From an uncultured Bacilli bacterium (GTDB lineage Bacteria; Bacillota_I; Bacilli_A; RF39; UBA660): DNA of 42,025 bases. Below are positions 8,733 through 14,429 of this stretch, piece after piece (the first letter of the stretch is position 1; every line of letters starts with the position of its first letter). The notes beneath the pieces are model-generated. The model searched no databases. It was not told where the DNA came from and saw only the letters and a list, made by a program, of their open reading frames with translations. The translations under genes and the position numbers were made by a program. The stretch lies in the NCBI GenBank assembly GCA_934130215.1, contig CAKOXR010000005.1, positions 1 to 42,025 on the forward strand, written 5' to 3'.

Positions 8733-9969
8733 TTTAAGTAAAAAAATAATATATTATATTTTAATTACTGTTGTTGTTAATATTATAACTCTTATTTTTT
8801 GGTTTAATTTTAGAATAAAACCTATTTTTAATGAAATGAATTTGTTAAAAGAAAAATTAGCAAAAGAAGAAATAAAATCATATTATCCTACTACGGAATC
8901 TTTACTTTTTAAATTAAATGAGATTGCTAAAGAATATGGAGTTAAATTTAAATTATCTGATGTTGATAATAAAGAAGTTACAAAAGATAATGTAAAAGAT
9001 GAATTATTTTTGTTTTCTGATATTATAGAAGTAAATAATAATTTTTATTTACTTAGTGTTTATATGAATAAAAATGTTTCAACATCTGGTATGATAACTG
9101 GTTTAATTTTATTTCAAATTGCTTTAGTTTCTATAATAATGGCTTTTATATTTGTTTTTGTTAGATTAAAATTAATTAGTCCAGTTGAAAATATTATTAA
9201 AGATATAAGAAATTATAAACTTGGAAAAAAGCCTAAAAGACAACATATTAATGGTGAGATTGGTATTATTCAAAATGAGTTTGTTAATTTAGTTGATTCT
9301 TTGGAAAATGAAAAGAGTGAACAAAATAGAATAATAGCAAGTATATCTCATGATATTAAGACTCCTTTGACTTCTATTATTGGGTATTCTGATTTAATAA
9401 AGGATGGTAATATATCTAAAAAAGATATTAAAGAATATAATGAAATTATAAATAGTAAAGCTATTCATATTAAAAATATTTTGAGTGATTTTGATGATTA
9501 TTTAATTAATAAATCTAATACTGTTTTAAAAATGGATAAAATATATATTAAAGATATTGTTAAAGCTTTAGATGATGATTATAGGTTGGATTTAAAGAAT
9601 GATGGTATTAAATTAAATATTAAGTGTAAATGTATGAATGATGTTTTAACTGTTGATATTTTAAAATTAAAGAGAATTTTTGCGAATATTATTTCTAATA
9701 GTTGTAGATATTTAAGTGATGGTGGAATTATTAATATTTTTATATCTAAGGATAATAATTTTTTTAATTTTAGAATTTCTGATAATGGACCTGGTGTTGA
9801 TGATTCTATTATTGATAAAATATTTGATCCTTTGTTTACTACTGATAAGTCAAGAAAAATATCTGGATTGGGTTTATCAATTTGTAAAGAATTTATTTGT
9901 AAACTTGGGGGAAATATAAGGGCTTATAATGATAATGGTTTGGTTATTGAGTTTAAATTACCTTTATAA
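8719..9969 (+). CDS. Sensor histidine kinase
   Basis: A 416-residue membrane histidine kinase, counting from the ATG at 8719, which sits nine bases after AAGGA and overlaps the regulator gene by 14 bases. Layout: membrane helix about 8-28, an outside sensor segment about 30-120, a second membrane helix about 123-148, a linker/HAMP-like region, the phospho-acceptor H211 in SISHDIKTPLTS, and the ATP-binding domain with N-box IISNSCRYLS, G1-box DNGPGVDDSI, F-box IFDPLFT and G2-box SGLGLSI. All catalytic boxes look intact. It should phosphorylate the upstream OmpR-type regulator in response to an unknown envelope signal. Confidence 0.92.
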   Translation: MKNVSLSKKIIYYILITVVVNIITLIFWFNFRIKPIFNEMNLLKEKLAKEEIKSYYPTTESLLFKLNEIAKEYGVKFKLSDVDNKEVTKDNVKDELFLFSDIIEVNNNFYLLSVYMNKNVSTSGMITGLILFQIALVSIIMAFIFVFVRLKLISPVENIIKDIRNYKLGKKPKRQHINGEIGIIQNEFVNLVDSLENEKSEQNRIIASISHDIKTPLTSIIGYSDLIKDGNISKKDIKEYNEIINSKAIHIKNILSDFDDYLINKSNTVLKMDKIYIKDIVKALDDDYRLDLKNDGIKLNIKCKCMNDVLTVDILKLKRIFANIISNSCRYLSDGGIINIFISKDNNFFNFRISDNGPGVDDSIIDKIFDPLFTTDKSRKISGLGLSICKEFICKLGGNIRAYNDNGLVIEFKLPL

Positions 9970-10036
9970 TAATTTTTAATAATTTACCTATAAAATATTA
10001 ATAAGTATTTTATATAATTAAATAGAGGTGAGAAAA

Positions 10037-10276
10037 ATGGAAATAAAGATTATTGGACAAGAGTCTAGTAATAGAATGAAACTACTTAAAAATGTAGGAA
10101 AAGCAATGGAAAAGATAAAGGGAAAAATAAGTGTGTCTTTACTTGAAGAAGAAGAGGATGCAAAAAGATATAATGTTTCAAATGTACCTGCTTTGATAAT
10201 TAATGAAAAAGTTATTAGTCAGGGTAAGGTTTTAAATGAAAGAGAGATTGCTAATTTTATAAGGATTTTAGCTTAA
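10037..10276 (+). CDS. Thioredoxin-fold (Thioredoxin_3-like) protein lacking the CxxC
   Basis: A 79-residue protein starting at the ATG behind AGAGGTGAG. The second half (VSNVPALIINEKVISQGKVL followed by NEREIANFI) matches the small thioredoxin_3/glutaredoxin-like family, with the cis-proline in VPALI. In that family the start normally reads G-x-G-C-x-x-C-K-K-L. Here the same place reads GQESSNRMKLLKNV, so both active-site cysteines are replaced (by S and R). The protein therefore should not be a dithiol oxidoreductase; a binding or scaffold role is possible. It lies between the sensor kinase and tRNA-Arg(CCG). Confidence 0.65.
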   Translation: MEIKIIGQESSNRMKLLKNVGKAMEKIKGKISVSLLEEEEDAKRYNVSNVPALIINEKVISQGKVLNEREIANFIRILA

Positions 10277-10306
10277 ATCTCTTTTTTTGTGATATAATTT
10301 ATATAT

Positions 10307-10383
10307 GCTCCTGTAGCTCAGTTGGATAGAGCAATTCCCTCCGAAGGAATAGGTGGTTGGTTCAAATCCAATCAGGGGCACCA
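10307..10383 (+). tRNA. tRNA-Arg (anticodon CCG)
   Basis: A 77-base cloverleaf with encoded CCA. The acceptor GCTCCTG (10307-10313) pairs with CAGGGGC, including one T-G wobble. The anticodon stem ATTCC/GGAAT encloses loop CTCCGAA, giving CCG, which reads CGG. An extended -10 (TGA-TATAAT, box at 10293-10298) lies directly upstream. The accessory island begins immediately after its CCA. Confidence 0.95.
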
Positions 10384-10396
10384 TAGTGAAATCCGC

Positions 10397-10455
10397 TCGA
10401 ACCTTTTTATAGTTTCGAGAATAAATAGACAATCAATTCTAAATTAGGATTGATT
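10397..10455 (+). repeat. Left direct repeat (R1), two hairpins, doubling as tRNA terminator
   Basis: This 59-base block matches 14372-14429 with six mismatches and one gap. It contains a CTCGAA/TTCGAG hairpin (10396-10419) and a 10-bp hairpin AATCAATTCT/AGGATTGATT (10431-10455) running into TTTTTTT, which is a good terminator for tRNA-Arg(CCG). Together with the second copy it brackets the abi island. Confidence 0.75.
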
Positions 10456-10501
10456 TTTTTCTTGTTTAGAAAAAAGTCTTTCAAAGAAAGGATTGATTAA
10501 A

Positions 10502-10774
10502 ATGGCAAATGTTATTAAGCAAGAAGTTAGAATGGAAGAATCATTAAGAAAGAGATTAGAATTTATTTGTGAGTTTTGTAAAGTTAAACCAATTATTATT
10601 AATGGTAATTTAAGAACAATAGATAAAACTAATCTTACATATCTAGAGCCACATAGAATTATAATTAACGATATAACCTTTTTATCTTTTAATTATTCTA
10701 ATGAGATATTTATTGAGAATTTATCTAATAGGATTAAATTATCCGAATTAGAAAACTATTTAAAACATAATTAA
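10502..10774 (+). CDS. Small protein of unknown function in the abi island
   Basis: A 90-residue protein starting at ATG 10502, ten bases after AAAGAAAGG; a TTG nine bases earlier is too close to that site. It begins with a charged helical region (KQEVRMEESLRKRLEFICEF) containing two cysteines and continues with a strand-rich part (IIINGNLRTIDKTN, RIIINDITFLSFNY) and a final helix. It has no signal or membrane segment. I recognise no family. It sits between the left direct repeat and the first hairpin-RNA/abi unit, so it may belong to the island. Confidence 0.5.
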   Translation: MANVIKQEVRMEESLRKRLEFICEFCKVKPIIINGNLRTIDKTNLTYLEPHRIIINDITFLSFNYSNEIFIENLSNRIKLSELENYLKHN

Positions 10775-10819
10775 TATCTATACTCTAATTAGGGAATGTC
10801 AATAATTTCTTCAAAAGTA

Positions 10820-10848
10820 TTGCATTTTATCTATAAATAGTGTATATT
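10820..10848 (+). promoter_or_regulatory. Promoter of hairpin RNA A1 and abi gene 1
   Basis: TTGCAT (10820-10825), 17 bases, TATATT (10843-10848). The spacer to transcript start (ATAAATAGTG, TTATTTATCGAGATGTGCC) is almost identical in front of RNA copy A3 at 14199-14235, which argues that the promoter and RNA are one conserved unit. Confidence 0.6.
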
Positions 10849-10855
10849 ATTTATC

Positions 10856-10896
10856 GAGATGTGCCTAGGAAACTTTTGAAGCCCTAGGTCTTTTTC
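10856..10896 (+). ncRNA. Hairpin RNA A1 upstream of abi gene 1
   Basis: A candidate ~40-base RNA. About eight bases after the -10 box comes GAGATGT, then a stem GCCTAGG (10863-10869) with CCTAGGT (10883-10889), a 13-base loop containing AAACTTTTGAAG, and CTTTTTC. It therefore looks like a self-terminating short RNA. The abi gene's AGGAGGT starts only about eight bases after the T-run, so abi mRNA must come from read-through of this element. Copies A2 (11831) and A3 (14235) keep the same layout; A2 changes both sides of one pair. Confidence 0.65.
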
Positions 10897-10914
10897 ATTT
10901 AATAGGAGGTAAAA

Positions 10915-11802
10915 ATGGTTAAAGAATTTAAATCAACAAATGAATTAATAGAAATATTAAATTCAAAAGGTGTATCAATAAAAGATGAAAATAATGTTAG
11001 ATATTTAATTGAAAAGTATTCTTATTATTCAATAGTAAACTCCTATAAATGGATATTTAAAATAGGAGAAAACTATAAAGATAATGCTTCATTTGAAGAA
11101 ATATTTGCAATGTATAAATTTGATAAGAATTTAAAAATAATAATGCTTAAATTTATTCTTGAAATAGAAGCAGTAATAAAAACTAAAATTGCTAATCTAT
11201 TTGCTGAAAAGTATGGATTAGAAAACTATTTAGATATTAATAATTTTGATTTAAAAGATGATAATTCCAACTTAGAACATATGGAAAAACTAATTGAAGA
11301 AATAAAAAATGAAGTTGATAAAGGAAATGGCAAACATGATGCAATAACTCATTATATGAGTAAATATGGTTCTGTTCCACCTTGGGTAGTAACTAAAATA
11401 TTATCACTTGGAACTATAAGTAAGTTTTATGGTTTAATGAAACAACAAGATAGACAAGAAATAAGTAAACAATTTCATATAAATGATAGAATATTAAAAA
11501 ATATTCTTGGTAATTTAACTTCAGTTCGTAATATAGCAGCTCATGATGATAGATTATATACTTATAGAAGTACATTCTATATTAGATTAGATAAAACTAA
11601 AAAGTCACCTGATAAAGCATTACATACTAATTTGTATATTATAATTAAATCATTAGAATTATTGTTGGAAAATGATCAAATAATTGAAATGAAAAGTTTA
11701 ATTACAAAAGAATTAGATATATTAAAAAACAGTTTAACATCGATTACTATTGATGAAGTGTTAAAAGTAATGGGATTTGATAAGGACTATTACATTGTAT
11801 AA
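10915..11802 (+). CDS. Abi_2/AbiF-like HEPN protein 1
   Basis: A 295-residue protein of the Abi-like (Abi_2, AbiD/AbiF) family of abortive-infection proteins. The N-terminal part (KSTNELIEILNSKGVSIKDE, NNVRYLIEKYSYYSIVNSY, FEEIFAMYKFDKNL) and the WVVTKILSLGTISKFY core are typical. The putative RNase motif is R205-N206-x3-H210 in SVRNIAAHDDRLY, the HEPN signature that gives RNA cleavage in related toxins. It is preceded by a strong AGGAGGT and by hairpin RNA A1, and followed by RNA A2. Known family members block phage growth; some are reported to be paired with noncoding RNA antitoxins. Its own activity and trigger are inference. It shares plan, not close sequence, with the second abi protein at 12927. 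Confidence 0.9.
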   Translation: MVKEFKSTNELIEILNSKGVSIKDENNVRYLIEKYSYYSIVNSYKWIFKIGENYKDNASFEEIFAMYKFDKNLKIIMLKFILEIEAVIKTKIANLFAEKYGLENYLDINNFDLKDDNSNLEHMEKLIEEIKNEVDKGNGKHDAITHYMSKYGSVPPWVVTKILSLGTISKFYGLMKQQDRQEISKQFHINDRILKNILGNLTSVRNIAAHDDRLYTYRSTFYIRLDKTKKSPDKALHTNLYIIIKSLELLLENDQIIEMKSLITKELDILKNSLTSITIDEVLKVMGFDKDYYIV

Positions 11803-11830
11803 ATATTAATTCATAGCATATAATAATATT

Positions 11831-11871
11831 GAAAAGTGCCTAAGAAACTTTAGAAGCCTTAGGTCTTTTTC
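11831..11871 (+). ncRNA. Hairpin RNA A2 downstream of abi gene 1
   Basis: Second copy of the A-type RNA. A promoter TTGTAT (11795-11800), 18 bases, TATAAT (11819-11824) overlaps the end of the abi gene. Then GAAAAGT and the stem GCCTAAG (11838-11844) with CTTAGGT (11858-11864) and a 13-base loop identical to A1 at 12 of 13 positions, then CTTTTTC. Relative to A1 a G has become A on the 5' side and its partner C has become T on the 3' side, a compensatory change supporting the paired RNA structure. Confidence 0.6.
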
Positions 11872-11924
11872 ATTTTTATAAAAAATATTTATAAAATTAG
11901 TAAAAGTCATGGTATAATGGTTAT

Positions 11925-12030
11925 AGAATTAATTTGTTTATTTATTTGGTGTATTGGTTTCGGACTATCTTAACTATCGCACCAGGTTGATTAATACTCG
12001 AACTACTTGTTTCAGTTCGAGTTTATTTAT
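11925..12030 (+). ncRNA. Candidate structured RNA C1
   Basis: An extended -10 (TGG-TATAAT, box at 11913-11918) is followed by a region with a GGTG/CACC stem (11948-11951 with 11980-11983), the conserved segment TTAACTATCGCACC, and a 9-bp hairpin ACTCGAACT/AGTTCGAGT (11996-12004 with 12014-12022) then a T-rich stretch. The same order is seen at 13890-13998 (C2) and, weaker, at 14315-14392 (C3). Transcript ends are estimates. Confidence 0.45.
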
Positions 12031-12048
12031 GGTTTATTAAAACAATTG

Positions 12049-12094
12049 AAAGTAAAACTCGGATAAGCACTTGATAAAGTCCGAGTTTTACTTT
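12049..12094 (+). repeat. Perfect 15-bp inverted repeat before the abiEi remnant
   Basis: AAAGTAAAACTCGGA (12049-12063) is the exact reverse complement of 12080-12094, with a 16-base spacer. It could end the upstream RNA C1, or be the operator of the abiEi-like gene whose ATG follows four bases later; AbiEi proteins are known to bind inverted repeats at their own promoters. Confidence 0.75.
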
Positions 12095-12097
12095 ATA

Positions 12098-12439
12098 ATG
12101 ACATTGGTGAGTAAAATGATATATAAATATAGTGAATTATTAAAAGAAGAAATTTATACTAGTGATGTAGATATTAAAAAAGCAATTACTAATGGAAAAT
12201 TGTTCAAAATTGATTTTGGATTATATTCTGATAAAAAGATAAATTCAAAACTTGAAATTGTGTAAAAAAAATATGAAAACTACATTTTTAATTCTGATAG
12301 TGCATTTTTTTATCACGGATTAACTGATAATATACCGTCAAAATATTATATAGTTAGCAAACGGGGTTCAGAAAAAATCAAAAATGAAGATATTGTCCAG
12401 ACATTTATGGAAGATAAATATTTTGTCAATAACTCTTGA
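12098..12439 (+). pseudogene. Broken abiEi-like antitoxin gene
   Basis: Reading one frame from ATG 12098 (or 12116) gives an AbiEi-type winged-helix antitoxin: YSELLKEEIYTSDVDIKKAI, the wing segment LFKIDFGLYSDKK, then after an in-frame TAA at about 12263 the same frame continues with KKYENYIFNSDSAFFYHGLT and DNIPSKYYIVSKRG, which is the conserved family core. The stop looks like a single TTA to TAA change, because relatives have leucine there. The frame then ends at TGA 12437-12439, exactly where a transposon end begins, so the C-terminal half and any abiEii toxin gene are gone. It is a dead type IV toxin-antitoxin remnant. Confidence 0.75.
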
Positions 12440-12675
12440 AAATGTCTTAATTTTTTTAAAAAATTAGCGGAAAAAATGGTCGTTTAATTATAACAATATG
12501 TACCATAACCAATATGAGTTTTTGTTGCTCGGTTTTTGTTACCATTGTGATCCACTAGTTCTTTGATAACTTCATATTTTTCTTTTTTATTCATTCTTAA
12601 TTTAATCTTTCTCATTTTATATATCACCTCAAGTGATATATTATATATTAACTTTGAGACATTTTCCAAAGTTAT
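12436..12675 (-). mobile_element. Insertion-sequence remnant
   Basis: Two inverted ends, TTGAAAATGTCTTAA at 12436-12450 and its near reverse complement at about 12653-12667 (TTGAGACATTTTCCA on the plus strand), enclose the start of a transposase on the minus strand. The ends agree at about 13 of 15 bases. The insertion lies in the abiEi remnant. Most of the transposase is deleted. The left end recurs alone at 14042-14082. Confidence 0.55.
12484..12615 (-). pseudogene. Transposase N-terminal fragment
   Basis: From ATG at 12615 (minus strand), behind TTGAGGTGAT, a 43-residue fragment reads MRKIKLRMNKKEKYEVIKEL then VDHNGNKNRATKTHIG and stops soon after. The KYEVIKELVDxNGNKxRA segment matches the N-terminal helix-turn-helix start of ISNCY-type transposases of Firmicutes as I remember them; after about residue 33 the match is lost. 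It lacks the whole catalytic domain, so it is a remnant, not an active gene. Confidence 0.6.
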
Positions 12676-12728
12676 TACTTAAGACATTATTATAAGTTAA
12701 TCATATATGAGAAATTTATGATATCAAT

Positions 12729-12757
12729 TTGACAAAAAGCATTATTTTTGATATTAT
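12729..12757 (+). promoter_or_regulatory. Promoter of hairpin RNA B1
   Basis: A consensus-grade promoter: TTGACA (12729-12734), 17 bases, TATTAT (12752-12757). No coding region follows within its first transcript; the hairpin RNA B1 starts about seven bases later. Confidence 0.7.
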
Positions 12758-12763
12758 TTAATC

Positions 12764-12803
12764 GTGAGCACTGGAAAAGACTACGGTCTTCCAGTCTTTT
12801 TTT
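12764..12803 (+). ncRNA. Hairpin RNA B1
   Basis: A candidate ~40-base RNA starting GTGAGCAC. The stem ACTGGA (12770-12775) pairs with TCCAGT (12790-12795), and the inner AGAC/GTCT extends it after a two-base bulge, with a TACG loop, then CTTTTTTT. It shares its 5' GTGAGCAC, its AAAAGA segment and its position relative to the promoter with B2 (12860), although the stems differ. Together they precede the second abi gene. Confidence 0.65.
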
Positions 12804-12820
12804 GTATATTTTTTTTATAT

Positions 12821-12850
12821 TTGAATATATTATAAGTGTAGGAATATAAT
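12821..12850 (+). promoter_or_regulatory. Promoter of hairpin RNA B2 and abi gene 2
   Basis: TTGAAT (12821-12826), 18 bases, TATAAT (12845-12850). It lies just behind the terminator-like end of B1. Confidence 0.6.
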
Positions 12851-12859
12851 TTCCTGCAA

Positions 12860-12896
12860 GTGAGCACACAAAAGATTATTCTTTTGTGTCTTTTTT
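12860..12896 (+). ncRNA. Hairpin RNA B2 upstream of abi gene 2
   Basis: Starts GTGAGCAC like B1, ten bases after its -10 box. A perfect 10-bp stem ACACAAAAGA (12866-12875) with TCTTTTGTGT (12880-12889), TTAT loop, then CTTTTTT. The abi gene's GAGGTGAT follows about 16 bases after the T-run, so as with A1 the toxin mRNA would arise by read-through. Confidence 0.65.
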
Positions 12897-12926
12897 GTTA
12901 TAATAATTATACGAGGTGATGATTAT

Positions 12927-13856
12927 ATGTCAGAAAAAACTTTCTTAACTATTGATGAATTAATAAATAATATTAAATCTAAAGACATCAATATAAAAGA
13001 TGAAAATAATGTTAGAAATATTTTAGAAACAAATAATTATTATTTCATCATGGGTTATAAATTTGCTTTTAAAAATAATAATGGAACTTATAAGAATAAT
13101 ACTTCTTTTGAGGACATATACTCATTATATCTTTTTGATAAAATGTTGAAGTTAATTATATTAGATTCTATACTTGAAATAGAACAAAAACTTAAAACTA
13201 TATATAATAATAATTATAGTTATAGATATGGATTTAAAATTAATGATATTTTAAATAAGAATAATTACGATTTATCTAATAATTATCTGAATGATACTTT
13301 ATCAAATTTAGATAAACAATTAAATGATTTTGGTAATAAAAATAAAGCAGTAATGTTTTATAGAAATAACCATACTTTTATTCCACTATGGGTATATATG
13401 AAAATTTTATCTTTTGGTATGATTCGTGATATGTTTTATGTATCAAAAAATAATGATAAAGACTTTATGAAAAATAAATTAACCAATGAAAAAGTAAATA
13501 GTAGTGAAGTTGCTAATATGTTAAGATTGCTTGTAAGAGTAAGGAATATATGTTGTCATGATGATATTTTATTATCATTTATTGATGAAAAATTAGGCAT
13601 TAAAACTACTAGATATCATAGTGATTTTAACCTAAAAACAGATAAAAATAATAATATAATACAAGGTAAAAAAGATTTATTTGCTATCTTAATATCAATT
13701 AAATTCTTTTCGAGTAAAGATAAGTTCAATAATTTGATAGATAATTTATCAAAGTTAATTACAGATTATGATAAAGAAATAGGTTCATTGAATAGAAATC
13801 AATTATTATCTATTATGCATTTGCCAGAAAATTTCGAAAAATTAAAAAATTTATAA
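12927..13856 (+). CDS. Abi_2/AbiF-like HEPN protein 2
   Basis: A 309-residue second member of the Abi_2/AbiF family. It shares the family plan with the first: LTIDELINNIKSKDINIKDE, NNVRNILETNNYYFIMGYK, FEDIYSLYLFDKMLK, WVYMKILSFGMIRDMF, and the putative catalytic R206-N207-x3-H211 in VRVRNICCHDDILL. Outside these blocks the two proteins differ widely, so this is not a recent tandem copy. Start ATG follows CGAGGTGAT. Two B-type hairpin RNAs with their own promoters stand directly upstream. As with the first gene, an RNA-cleaving abortive-infection role restrained by RNA is a reasonable hypothesis from the family, not shown here. Confidence 0.88.
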   Translation: MSEKTFLTIDELINNIKSKDINIKDENNVRNILETNNYYFIMGYKFAFKNNNGTYKNNTSFEDIYSLYLFDKMLKLIILDSILEIEQKLKTIYNNNYSYRYGFKINDILNKNNYDLSNNYLNDTLSNLDKQLNDFGNKNKAVMFYRNNHTFIPLWVYMKILSFGMIRDMFYVSKNNDKDFMKNKLTNEKVNSSEVANMLRLLVRVRNICCHDDILLSFIDEKLGIKTTRYHSDFNLKTDKNNNIIQGKKDLFAILISIKFFSSKDKFNNLIDNLSKLITDYDKEIGSLNRNQLLSIMHLPENFEKLKNL

Positions 13857-13889
13857 CACAAATTATAAAAAATAGGGTAGAATATTAGT

Positions 13890-13998
13890 AGAAATTGATA
13901 TTAGATTATTAATTTCTTGATTTGCGAGTAAAAGTTTGAAATAACTTAACTACTCGCACTATTAAAGATTTATTCGAACTAGAAAAAGTTCGTTTTTT
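13890..13998 (+). ncRNA. Candidate structured RNA C2
   Basis: Follows abi gene 2. A -10-like TAGAAT lies at 13878-13883. Hairpin 1: GCGAGTA (13924-13930) with TACTCGC (13951-13957), loop ending in CTTAAC. Hairpin 2: CGAACT (13975-13980) with AGTTCG (13987-13992), followed directly by TTTTTT, a clear terminator. The order, the TTAACTA near the end of loop 1 and the CGAACT stem match C1 at 11925. The 5' end is an estimate. Confidence 0.5.
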
Positions 13999-14041
13999 CT
14001 CGTTTAAAAATATATAGTGACCGAATATATGTCATTAAATT

Positions 14042-14082
14042 TTGAGAATGTCTTAATTTTTTTAAAATACTAGCTGGAAAAA
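14042..14082 (+). repeat. Solo copy of the insertion-sequence end
   Basis: TTGAGAATGTCTTAATTTTT and the following bases repeat 12436-12476 in the same orientation with few changes (TAGC and GGAAAAAT are kept). No transposase lies beside it. It is probably a solo end or a deleted derivative of the same element. Confidence 0.55.
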
Positions 14083-14198
14083 TATTTTGTTTTTTATTTC
14101 TTTTTTGCTAGTGTTTAAGTTATTACTTTATTTAATATTGTTAATGGTGAATACATTATTAAGCAACCATTGTATGAATAAAAAATTATTCAAAAGTA

Positions 14199-14275
14199 TT
14201 TCGTTTTATCAATAAATAGTGTATATTATTTATCGAGATGTGCCTAGAAAACTTTGAAATCCTAGGCCTTTTTCA
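14199..14275 (+). ncRNA. Hairpin RNA A3 with promoter, no abi gene
   Basis: A third A-type unit. Promoter TTTCGT (14199-14204), 17 bases, TATATT (14222-14227), then GAGATGT and the stem GCCTAG (14242-14247) with CTAGGC (14262-14267), loop with AAACTTTGAA, then CTTTTT. The base pair at the foot of the stem is G-C here and G-T in A1/A2. The RNA itself would span about 14235-14275. No toxin gene follows. Confidence 0.6.
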
Positions 14276-14314
14276 TTTTTATAAAACTTGTAAAAGTTAT
14301 GGTATAGTGTTTAT

Positions 14315-14392
14315 AAAATTAAATTATTTATATTTTGTATTGGTTTAACTATCGTATCATTATGAAATTAATCGAACTTTTTATGGTTTCGA
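14315..14392 (+). ncRNA. Degenerate structured RNA C3
   Basis: Downstream of A3 the arrangement of A2-C1 repeats: CATTTTTATAAAA, then an extended -10 (TGG-TATAGT, box at 14303-14308), ATTGGTTTAACTATCGTATC, and an imperfect CGAAC/GTTTCG hairpin (14373-14377 with 14386-14391). Stem 1 has decayed. Its 3' part belongs to direct repeat R2. Confidence 0.35.
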
Positions 14393-14429
14393 AAATAAAT
14401 AGAAAATCAATTTTATATTAAGATTGATT
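14372..14429 (+). repeat. Right direct repeat (R2) of the abi island
   Basis: Copy of 10397-10455. It includes TCGAACTTTTTATGGTTTCG and AAATAGAAAATCAATT and keeps the second hairpin, AATCAATTTT/AAGATTGATT (14405-14414 with 14420-14429). It marks the right side of the ~4-kb accessory region; the ABC transporter operon starts about 80 bases later. Confidence 0.7.

Noticed and set aside
9716..9919. A 67-codon frame inside the sensor kinase gene
   Set aside because: It overlaps the ATP-binding domain of the kinase in another frame and has no independent support.
12616..12669. Upstream extension of the transposase fragment to position 12669
   Set aside because: The extension runs through the inverted end of the element; the ATG at 12615 has a proper GAGGTGAT site.
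10856..12896. T-box or classical riboswitch in the abi leaders
   Set aside because: No T-box sequence, no specifier loop, and the elements are only about 40 bases long.
10856..14275. Reading the dispersed hairpins as a CRISPR array
   Set aside because: Copies are far apart, each with its own promoter and T-run; there are no regular spacers and no cas genes. The HEPN proteins are Abi_2, not Cas13.
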